A DNA stretch of 5,540 nucleotides from Bacteroidales bacterium (GTDB lineage Bacteria; Bacteroidota; Bacteroidia; Bacteroidales; VadinHA17), in contig DOZA01000180.1 in NCBI GenBank assembly GCA_003518245.1, positions 1 through 5,540 on the forward strand. Direction: 5' to 3'. Below the pieces are notes generated by a model that saw nothing but the letters and a program-made list of their open reading frames with translations, was not told the DNA's origin and did no database searches. The position numbers and the translations under genes were made by a program. This document shows, in pieces, positions 1-4,861 of the stretch (positions within the stretch are counted from its first letter, which is position 1; every line of letters starts with the position of its first letter).

Positions 1-225
1 ATTATCAGTTTATTTATGAATTATCTTTCCCGCAGGCATGAACAACAGGCTGATAAGTATGCCGCTAATATCTATAATCATACCTACCTCGTTTCAGCCC
101 TTATAAAGCTATCTGTAAAAAATCTTAGCAACCTTAATCCTCACCCTACCTATGTTTTTGTTTATTATTCACATCCTCCATTGCTTCAAAGGATTAATAA
201 TTCAGAGGAAGAGAAAAATAAATAA
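1..225 (+). CDS. M48 (Ste24-like) metallopeptidase, C-terminal fragment
   Basis: The reading frame is open from the first base, so this is the 3' end of a gene that begins outside the window; 74 residues are visible. Two M48 signatures can be seen. The segment SRRHEQQADKYA matches the ExxAD block, whose Glu is the third zinc ligand and which follows the HExxH helix. A later SHPPLLQRI matches the C-terminal SHPP-xx-RI block typical of Ste24/CAAX-protease-like members. The family consists of membrane zinc proteases that cleave prenylated peptides in eukaryotes and do membrane-protein quality control in bacteria; the substrate here is unknown. HExxH and the membrane helices lie upstream and cannot be checked. 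The ATG at 16 is internal, not the start. No link to the ars genes is apparent. Confidence 0.8.
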   Translation: MISLFMNYLSRRHEQQADKYAANIYNHTYLVSALIKLSVKNLSNLNPHPTYVFVYYSHPPLLQRINNSEEEKNK

Positions 226-300
226 AATTCATAATCAATATAATGCGTTCAGGTTTCTGGTGAACAATCTGTTTTCCTGTGTGTTTAGCCTGATAATATA

Positions 301-327
301 TTGATATTAATAAATTTACTATATTTA
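301..327 (+). promoter_or_regulatory. Possible promoter of the aldo/keto reductase gene
   Basis: TATATTTA at 320-327 is one base off the Bacteroidota -7 box TAnnTTTG, with TTG at 301-303 sixteen bases upstream. It lies 24 nt before the start codon in very AT-rich DNA. The spacing is shorter than the usual 19 or so and the tract is low in complexity, so this is a weak call. Confidence 0.27.
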
Positions 328-351
328 AAATATAAATAAACCTCTCTAATT

Positions 352-1380
352 ATGACTGACCAGAATCGCAATTCAAGAAGGGAATTCCTGAAGAAAATGG
401 CTGCTGCAGCTGCCGTGGCAACTATTACCGGTACATATGATCTCTTATCAGCCTATCCTGCAGACAGCAGAAACGGAGCAATGCCGCTCCGTAAACTTGG
501 AAAGACAGGCCATAAAGTAGGCATATACAGCCTGGGCGGTCAGGCTACTATTGAGACCCCTGGAAAAGAGGAGATGGCGGTTGAGCTGGTTAACAAAGCA
601 TTAGACCTTGGCATAAATTATATAGATACGGCTGCAGCATATGGCAGGTCCACTGAAACATTGTCAAGAAGGGATGCAATGGGCACATCGGAAAAGAATA
701 TAGGCCAGGTAATGAAAACCAGGAGAAAGGAGGTGTTCCTTGCATCCAAAACTCATGATCGTACATATGATGGCTCAATGAAACTCCTTGATAAGAGCCT
801 GATGAACCTGCAGACTGATCACCTCGATCTGTGGCAGGTGCATAATTTAAGAGCCAGTGAAAAAGGAAACCTTGATGCTTATTTTGCTGAAGATGGTGTT
901 ATAAAAGCAATGGAAAAAGCAAGGGATGAAAAAATGGTGAAAAATATTGGAATAACAGGCCACGAAGATCCTGAAATACTGAAAATGATGGCCGAAAGAT
1001 ATGATTTTGACAACGTCCTGGTCGCAATTAATGCAGCCGATAAACATTATAATTCTATGATCGAAAAATTCCTCCCTGTGGCCGTTGAGAGGAAGATGGG
1101 TATAGTGGGTATGAAAATACCTGCCAGGGATCGAATATTCGATTTTGGCGGCATAATTAACATGAAAGAAGCCATGGATTATGTTATGTCATTACCCGTC
1201 AGTACTGTAATTATTGGTATTGACAGGATTTCCGAACTGGAGGAAAATATGAAGATAGCACGTGAATTCAAACAACTATCAGCCGATGAGCTGCTTGCTA
1301 TCGAAGATAAGGCTAAACCACATTACGAACACCTGCAGTTTTTCAAGGATGGAATAGGGAAGTGGCCGGCAGAATGGTAG
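352..1380 (+). CDS. Tat-exported aldo/keto reductase
   Basis: The product is a 342-residue NAD(P)H-dependent aldo/keto reductase with a (beta/alpha)8-barrel fold. The N-terminus carries a twin-arginine motif, S8-R9-R10-E11-F12-L13-K14-K15, followed by a short Ala-rich hydrophobic stretch (17-27), so it is predicted to be exported folded with its cofactor. The reductase domain begins near residue 44 (MPLRKLGKTG). The catalytic tetrad is readable: D92 in NYIDTAAAYG, Y97, K133 in LASKTHD and H164 in WQVHN. The C-terminal HLQFFKDGIGKWPAEW tail lacks the CxxCxxC cluster of ferredoxin-like AKR variants. The substrate is unknown; Bacteroidota often carry Tat-exported oxidoreductases that act on sugars in the periplasm. 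The gene stands alone: 126 nt after the M48 gene and convergent with the ars arm. The start is set by the Tat signal directly after it. Confidence 0.9.
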   Translation: MTDQNRNSRREFLKKMAAAAAVATITGTYDLLSAYPADSRNGAMPLRKLGKTGHKVGIYSLGGQATIETPGKEEMAVELVNKALDLGINYIDTAAAYGRSTETLSRRDAMGTSEKNIGQVMKTRRKEVFLASKTHDRTYDGSMKLLDKSLMNLQTDHLDLWQVHNLRASEKGNLDAYFAEDGVIKAMEKARDEKMVKNIGITGHEDPEILKMMAERYDFDNVLVAINAADKHYNSMIEKFLPVAVERKMGIVGMKIPARDRIFDFGGIINMKEAMDYVMSLPVSTVIIGIDRISELEENMKIAREFKQLSADELLAIEDKAKPHYEHLQFFKDGIGKWPAEW

Positions 1381-1525
1381 ATCCTGGTGTACTGGGTACT
1401 GTGCCATTAGCTCCAGACACTAAGGTCTGAATATACGATTTGCTCAGCCAGGGTTTTTCTTAGTGATTCTTCCTTCACCAATAAAAACGAGTGATTTTAG
1501 TTATATGATTTTTATTTCTTAAGGT

Positions 1526-2554
1526 TTAGAAATTTAGTACATAATTGAAGATCACTCCGACAATTACTATTCCGATCGCCACAACTCCAATAAATACACC
1601 AATGAGTTGCCACTTCAAGACTTTCTTGAGTATAATGATCTCCGGAAGTGACAAACCAATTACGGACATCATAAAAGCCAGCGCTGTTCCTAAGGTCACA
1701 CCCTTCTCAATCAGGACACTGACAATGGGTATGATCCCTGCCGCATTAGAGTAGAGAGGGATGCCCACAAGAATAGCCAAAGGCACTGAATACCAGTTCT
1801 GGCTGCCAAGTGCCCCTGCCAGATATTCGTCAGGGACAAAACCATGTGCTCCAGCACCTACGGCAATACCAATAAGGATGTATATCCAAATTTTGCCCAC
1901 GATCTCCCTGACAACTACACCACCTGAGGAAATCCTCTGGTTGAAGGTCAGTGAATTATCCTGTTCGAGCGTTTGTTTTGCATGGGTTTCATATACCCAA
2001 TCAGCTACATACCTTTTCAGATTCAGTTTTTCAAGGATAAAACCAGCCATAATAGCAATGCTAAGACCTGTCAGCACATATATCAGGGCAACTTTCCATC
2101 CAAACAATCCGATAAGCAGTACCAACGCCACTTCATTGATCATAGGAGCAGCAATCAGAAAAGAAAAAGTAACTCCCAACGGTATTCCTGCTTCAACAAA
2201 ACCCAAAAACAAGGGGATAGCAGAACATGAGCAGAAGGGTGTCAAGATCCCCAATACGGATGCTAACACATTGCCAACAAATAATGGTTTCCCTTCCAAC
2301 GCTTTTCGCGTCTTCTCCGGTGAGAAATAAGTCCTGATAACACCTACAATAAAAATGATCAATACCAACAACATCATCACTTTAGGAACTTCGTAGATAA
2401 AAAACCTGATGGTTTCAGTCAGGTGCTTTCCGGGAGTCATTTGGAACACTCTGAATATAATAAAATCTGCCATTTCCTGCATATATTTATATACAATAAT
2501 CCAGACTGGGATCAGAAGAAGGATGATGATTATTTTGTTTTTCACTCTACTCAT
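1526..2554 (-). CDS. ArsP_1/DUF318-type permease
   Basis: This is a 342-residue polytopic inner-membrane permease of the ArsP_1 (DUF318, UPF0718) family. The hallmark T-P-F-C-S-C-S-A-I-P-L-F block is at residues 105-116 (C108, C110), followed by AGIPLGVTFSFLIAAPMINE. Hydrophobic segments are visible near residues 8-24, 57-74, 92-118, 127-150, 154-174, 222-240, 257-283, 288-306 and 316-338, with a charged cytoplasmic loop near 176-215. Family members include ArsP, which exports trivalent organoarsenicals, and relatives proposed to move copper or zinc; the substrate cannot be decided from sequence. It is the last gene of the leftward ars arm, 46 nt after the ArsG-like gene. That gap holds a candidate ArsR operator, so it may have its own control. 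The gene is intact, unlike the two before it. Confidence 0.88.
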   Translation of the reverse strand: MSRVKNKIIIILLLIPVWIIVYKYMQEMADFIIFRVFQMTPGKHLTETIRFFIYEVPKVMMLLVLIIFIVGVIRTYFSPEKTRKALEGKPLFVGNVLASVLGILTPFCSCSAIPLFLGFVEAGIPLGVTFSFLIAAPMINEVALVLLIGLFGWKVALIYVLTGLSIAIMAGFILEKLNLKRYVADWVYETHAKQTLEQDNSLTFNQRISSGGVVVREIVGKIWIYILIGIAVGAGAHGFVPDEYLAGALGSQNWYSVPLAILVGIPLYSNAAGIIPIVSVLIEKGVTLGTALAFMMSVIGLSLPEIIILKKVLKWQLIGVFIGVVAIGIVIVGVIFNYVLNF

Positions 2555-2567
2555 AATTGCAATTTAT

Positions 2568-2583
2568 TTCGTAGATCAACGAA
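2568..2583. promoter_or_regulatory. Candidate ArsR operator before the permease gene (site 3)
   Basis: TTCG-TAGATCAA-CGAA lies in the 46-nt gap between the ArsG-like stop and the permease start. The arms extend to 5 bp (TTCGT/ACGAA). It has the same arms and 8-nt spacing as the sites before arsR1 and the thioredoxin gene, and like them is followed by C on the plus strand. I see no clear -7/-33 pair beside it. Confidence 0.45.
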
Positions 2584-2600
2584 CTTTCACACTAATAATT

Positions 2601-2924
2601 TTAAAACCAAACCGCTATTATATAATATACTCCGATGCTAATAAACAGGACGGCAACTGCTTTTCTGAACCAAAATTCAAAGTATTTAATCCTTTTATAA
2701 AGATTTCCCATTCCTGATATGATATAGGCAATCACCCACGCAAACATAATTACAGGTACGCCTGTTGCAATGGCAAAAATCACTGGCAGGTGAAGTCCCG
2801 ATGTGGATACTGTCATTGGTATTAACATACCAAAAAACAGCACCCCGCTATACGGACAAAAAGCAAGAGCAGAGACGAAAGGGATGGAAGAATTTGAATA
2901 TAAATTATTGAGAAATTCTTCCAT
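2601..2924 (-). CDS. arsG: ArsG-like membrane protein with internal in-frame deletion
   Basis: The 107-residue product matches the last roughly 85 residues of ArsG-family permeases: AFCPYSGVLFFGMLIPM (21-37), a second membrane helix (45-70) and a third (87-107). The first 20 residues, ending in SSIPFVSAL, look like the family's usual N-terminus. From memory the family is about 220-240 residues, and that N-terminus normally runs into a SPCPLATN helix, which is missing here. The simplest reading is an in-frame loss of about 110-120 codons, with the junction near 2862-2876. Only one cysteine (C23) remains; the family normally has a second in SPCP. The ATG lies 3 nt after the ArsF-like stop, as expected of an operon, so both gene ends appear native. 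The product is probably non-functional. A natural half-size form or an assembly collapse are the alternatives. Confidence 0.72.
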   Translation of the reverse strand: MEEFLNNLYSNSSIPFVSALAFCPYSGVLFFGMLIPMTVSTSGLHLPVIFAIATGVPVIMFAWVIAYIISGMGNLYKRIKYFEFWFRKAVAVLFISIGVYYIIAVWF

Positions 2925-2927
2925 GCA

Positions 2928-3348
2928 CTAGAGCATCTTATCGATATTACTCTTCAGAGTTTCGTGGAACTTGACGGAATTGGTCCGGGCATTCATAAAT
3001 CCTTTATTGGTCAGGTTCACCACCTGGTCTCCCTTGACCAGCAATAAAGTTTGTCCGGAAACCTTGAGTTGTTCTGCCATCTTCTTTCCGTTTTCCTCTT
3101 CCAAATTCAGATAAGTAAAGGCAATGTTTCCGTCCTTAACCTGATCGGCATAAAACATCTCCAAGGCAGCTTTTGTTTCTGTCTCTACTGCATTGCATGT
3201 CGCACACCGTTTTAGTGAAATGGAAGTAATAGACCTGAAGTTCATCGTTATCAGCAACAGCCGACTGCACCTCTTGTGAAGATTGTGCATTACAGGCAAA
3301 TAGCATAACTGTCATTAACAACATGAAGGTTAATTTAAATATTTTCAT
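2928..3348 (-). pseudogene. arsF: ArsF-like lipoprotein thioredoxin, frameshifted
   Basis: Two overlapping reading frames together make one protein. Frame one (from ATG 3348) encodes a lipoprotein signal, MKIFKLTFMLLMTVMLFAC with lipobox LFAC (C19), then continues to ...VYYFHFTK. The other frame picks up at KRCATCNAVETETKAAL and runs to the stop at 2928. The switch is at ACTAAAACGG (minus strand; A-run at 3210-3213). Removing one A gives a continuous 139-residue protein with CATC at 48-51, right after the expected beta strand. This is the ArsF ('nitrophenyl compound nitroreductase subunit') type, a thioredoxin fold outside the cytoplasmic membrane. No cis-Pro is evident; VSGQTLLL fills that position. 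The start overlaps the thioredoxin stop by 14 nt, which suggests coupled translation. As read, the gene yields a 70-residue product without the thioredoxin fold. A homopolymer sequencing error could mimic this. Confidence 0.8.
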
Positions 3349-3592
3349 ATGTTTGCATATTTTGGGTTAACAAATCTTTGATTTTAACAACTTTTGGAAC
3401 TTGCCCTGATAAAACTACCTTCTCATCAATCACCAGGGCAGGAGTACGCATAACAGCATATTCCATGATCCTCTGAATATCTTCCACCTTTACCACGTTA
3501 GCATCAAGATTCAATTCTTCTACTGCTTTTCGTGTGATCTTTTCCAGTGATTTGCATCTTGCACATCCAGTACCTAAAATTTTTATTTCCAT
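3335..3592 (-). CDS. Small thioredoxin-like redox protein (CARC)
   Basis: This is an 85-residue single-domain glutaredoxin/thioredoxin-like protein of the small 'redox-active disulfide' type. C10-A-R-C13 follows the first beta strand (MEIKILGTG), and a cis-Pro candidate is P51 in MRTPALVID. It has no signal peptide, so it should be cytoplasmic. Such proteins are common in Bacteroidota ars clusters, where they may supply electrons to arsenate reductase or to a membrane thiol carrier. The ArsC in the opposite arm is of the thioredoxin-dependent class, so this protein is a plausible reductant for it; that is inference. The gene begins 52 nt after arsR1 and behind its own promoter/operator. It overlaps the ArsF-like gene by 14 nt at its end. 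No key residue is missing. Confidence 0.85.
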   Translation of the reverse strand: MEIKILGTGCARCKSLEKITRKAVEELNLDANVVKVEDIQRIMEYAVMRTPALVIDEKVVLSGQVPKVVKIKDLLTQNMQTYENI

Positions 3593-3608
3593 TATACTTT
3601 ATTCGTTA

Positions 3609-3624
3609 TTCGCAAAACTACGAA
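3609..3624 (-). promoter_or_regulatory. Promoter/operator of the thioredoxin-arsF-arsG-permease operon (site 2)
   Basis: TTCG-CAAAACTA-CGAA (plus strand) sits between the arsR1 stop and the thioredoxin start. Read on the minus strand, the 8-nt spacer (3613-3620) is TAGTTTTG, a perfect TAnnTTTG -7 box flanked by the operator arms, so repressor binding would block the promoter. Transcription would start near 3607, leaving a leader of about 15 nt. No TTTG is found at the ideal -33 spacing; the nearest (3634-3637) is only 13 nt away. Confidence 0.6.
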
Positions 3625-3644
3625 CATATTAAACAAAAAAATTA

Positions 3645-3941
3645 TTATTTAAGGAAGCTGGCAAACATTTTTTTTGCCAGTTTCCAATTCTCCTGGTTCA
3701 AGCAATATTTAATTTTTGGTGCTTCAATTTCGCCTTGTATCAAACCCGCATCTTTTAACTCTTTTAAATGCTGTGACAGGGTGGATTTTGCAATGGGAAG
3801 CACTTCCGTAAGATCGCCACTGTAACAACAAGACTGTCTGGACAGCAACTCTAGAACATACATCCTGATGGGATGTCCCATTGCTTTAGCAAATCGTGCG
3901 ATGGTCTTTTGATCTTCTGTGAGTACTTCTTCTTTTTTCAT
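3645..3941 (-). CDS. arsR: ArsR/SmtB-family repressor 1 (leftward arm)
   Basis: This 98-residue winged-helix repressor opens with ARFAKAMGHPIRMYVLELL (15-33). The recognition region SGDLTEVLPIAKSTLSQHL (41-59) follows, then KELKDAGLIQG and a wing. Family members bind operator DNA and release it when As(III) or another soft metal binds cysteines. The classic ELCVCDL site is absent. Instead there are C38-C39 ahead of the recognition region and C80 after the wing (IKYCLN). The second repressor (from 4093) has cysteines at matching places, so they are likely ligands. It is the first gene of the leftward arm and is divergent from repressor 2. Its promoter carries an overlapping operator, which implies autoregulation; the same operator recurs before the thioredoxin and permease genes. 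The short leader has no Shine-Dalgarno site. Confidence 0.92.
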   Translation of the reverse strand: MKKEEVLTEDQKTIARFAKAMGHPIRMYVLELLSRQSCCYSGDLTEVLPIAKSTLSQHLKELKDAGLIQGEIEAPKIKYCLNQENWKLAKKMFASFLK

Positions 3942-3944
3942 TCC

Positions 3945-3962
3945 GTTCGCAATATACCGAAC
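3945..3962. promoter_or_regulatory. ArsR operator before arsR1 (site 1)
   Basis: GTTCG-CAATATAC-CGAAC has perfect 5-bp arms around an 8-nt spacer. It overlaps the last base of the arsR1 -7 box, covers the predicted transcription start (near 3955), and ends 4 nt before the arsR1 start codon. Arms and spacing match sites 2 and 3. The half-site TTCGCAA on the plus strand is shared with site 2. Confidence 0.65.
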
Positions 3963-3992
3963 AAAAGTATATGCTTTATTTCATTAATCAAA
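3962..3992 (-). promoter_or_regulatory. Promoter of arsR1 (Bacteroidota type)
   Basis: On the minus strand there is TTTG at 3992-3989, then exactly 19 nt, then TACTTTTG at 3969-3962. This matches the Bacteroidota -33 TTTG / -7 TAnnTTTG consensus with ideal spacing. The arsR1 ATG lies about 20 nt downstream, giving a very short leader. Confidence 0.65.
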
Positions 3993-4060
3993 AAGAATTG
4001 TAACAAAATTCAATTCAAATCTAACAAATAATTCTTGTTGTATATATACGTTATGAATTT

Positions 4061-4084
4061 TTATGACGTATATTTGCGTCATAA
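4061..4084 (+). promoter_or_regulatory. Promoter/operator of the arsR2-arsC-acr3 operon
   Basis: TTATGACG-TATATTTG-CGTCATAA has perfect 8-bp arms around an 8-nt spacer. The spacer (4069-4076) is a perfect TAnnTTTG -7 box on the plus strand, so transcription would start near 4082 and repressor binding would cover the promoter. The CG-N8-CG core matches that of sites 1-3, but the outer arms differ (GACG/CGTC rather than TTCG/CGAA), which suits a second, related repressor. No good -33 element is seen. Confidence 0.65.
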
Positions 4085-4092
4085 TAATTAAT

Positions 4093-4431
4093 ATGATTAT
4101 GGTTAAGTCGAAAACAGAATTGTTTGAGCCTGAAACACAGCACTTCGCCGAACTTTTTAAAGCATTGGCACATCCTGCACGAATAGCCATTTTAAAATAT
4201 CTGGCTGAAACAAAAATGTGTATTACCGGAGATATTTCAGAAGAACTACCCCTGAGCAGGTCAACGGTGAACCAGCACCTTGCAGAACTGAAGAAAGCAG
4301 GGCTGATCCAAGGACACATAGAGGGTAACAATACAAAATATTGTCTGAACCCTGAAGGTATGAACCACTTCAAAAATCTCTTTTCTGACCTGTTTGTTCA
4401 ATTGGAGATACCTGAAAATATTAAATGCTAA
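4093..4431 (+). CDS. arsR: ArsR/SmtB-family repressor 2 (rightward arm)
   Basis: A winged-helix ArsR repressor of about 112 residues. FKALAHPARIAILKYLAET is followed by ITGDISEELPLSRSTVNQHLAELKKAGLIQG (helix-turn-helix) and a wing ending in TKYCLNPEG. Numbered from the ATG at 4099, cysteines C41 (KMCITGD) and C82 (KYCLN) align with C39 and C80 of repressor 1; C110 is the last residue. I infer that the first two form the As(III) site. The in-frame ATG at 4063 lies inside the operator and before the predicted transcription start, so it is rejected; 4093 or 4099 are both possible starts, with a leader of only about 10-16 nt. The gene leads the rightward operon: arsC follows after 10 nt. It closely resembles repressor 1, so the two are probably old duplicates. 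Confidence 0.9.
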   Translation: MIMVKSKTELFEPETQHFAELFKALAHPARIAILKYLAETKMCITGDISEELPLSRSTVNQHLAELKKAGLIQGHIEGNNTKYCLNPEGMNHFKNLFSDLFVQLEIPENIKC

Positions 4432-4441
4432 ATGTCATTAT

Positions 4442-4861
4442 ATGAAAATCCTAATCTTATGTACTGGAAATAGTTGCCGTAGCCAGATGGCTGAAGGATT
4501 CCTGAAATCATTTAATGAAAATTTGGATGTATACAGTGCCGGAACATCTCCTGCCAGGAAAATACATCCAAAAGCGATCCTGGTGATGGCAGAAGAAGGA
4601 ATTGATTTAAGTTTCCACAAACCTAAGTTGGTGGATGAATTCCTGAAAGATTCGTTTGATTATGTGACAACAGTATGTGGCGATGCAAAAGAGAACTGTC
4701 CGGTATTCTCAGGAAATGTTAAAAAGCGACTCCACATTGGGTTTGAAGACCCTGCAAAAGCAACAGGATCAGAAGAAGAGATACTTCAGAAATTTCGAAG
4801 GGTCAGGGAGGAAATTAAAGAGGGATTTTATTCATTTTATAAAGAAAAATTACAGAACTAA
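4442..4861 (+). CDS. arsC: Arsenate reductase, thioredoxin-coupled (low-MW phosphatase fold)
   Basis: The 139-residue cytoplasmic enzyme reduces arsenate to arsenite. The phosphatase-type P-loop C7-T-G-N-S-C12-R13-S14 is at the N-terminus. C79 and C86 ([11 protein letters not shown]) are the two shuttle cysteines, and D103-P104 (GFEDPA) carries the general acid. This matches the Staphylococcus pI258-type ArsC, in which C10, C82 and C89 pass a disulfide along and thioredoxin regenerates the enzyme. The glutaredoxin-dependent ArsC family is unrelated. It is slightly longer than the 131-residue pI258 protein. The start at 4442 puts the P-loop at the expected distance; an in-frame ATG at 4394 would lie inside arsR2 and adds an unrelated stretch. 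The stop overlaps the exporter's start by one base (TAATG), implying coupled translation. Confidence 0.95.
   Translation: MKILILCTGNSCRSQMAEGFLKSFNENLDVYSAGTSPARKIHPKAILVMAEEGIDLSFHKPKLVDEFLKDSFDYVTTVCGDAKENCPVFSGNVKKRLHIGFEDPAKATGSEEEILQKFRRVREEIKEGFYSFYKEKLQN

Noticed and set aside
247..265. Hairpin GTTCA/TGAAC after the M48 gene
   Set aside because: The stem is only 5 bp with a 9-nt loop, and the T-rich stretch starts several bases later. Too weak to call a terminator.
1130..1143. Perfect 14-bp palindrome ATCGAATATTCGAT
   Set aside because: It sits inside the reductase coding sequence (RDRIFDF), is oriented opposite to the ars operators (CGAA first) and has no regulatory context.
1381..1525. 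Terminator between the convergent reductase and permease genes
   Set aside because: CAGAC/GTCTG (1414-1418/1425-1429) is only 5 bp with no T-run after it. GGGTTTTT at 1451-1458 has no compact stem before it, only a distant CCTGG/CCAGG match. Nothing convincing.
1761..2330. 189-codon open frame on the plus strand
   Set aside because: It lies wholly antisense to the permease, its translation resembles no family, and the minus-strand protein has clear family motifs.
3200..3225. Programmed +1 frameshift in the ArsF-like gene
   Set aside because: There is no stop codon at the shift site, no upstream Shine-Dalgarno-like stimulator and no slippery CUU-stop motif. The zero frame continues for over 20 codons. 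A simple A3/A4 indel explains it.
2928..3299. A separate 123-residue gene starting at ATG 3299
   Set aside because: Its first 29 or so residues (up to SITSIS) match no expected fold and overlap the lipoprotein signal of the other frame. Only the part from KRCATC onward is thioredoxin-like, so it is the 3' portion of the frameshifted ArsF-like gene.
3993..4036. Repeats in the divergent spacer (GAATTG/CAATTC; TAACAAA twice)
   Set aside because: Short AT-rich words of the kind expected by chance, with no matching promoter or operator pattern.
4063..4092. Upstream ATG of arsR2
   Set aside because: It lies within the operator and before the predicted transcription start, and would add an Ile-rich stretch foreign to ArsR proteins.
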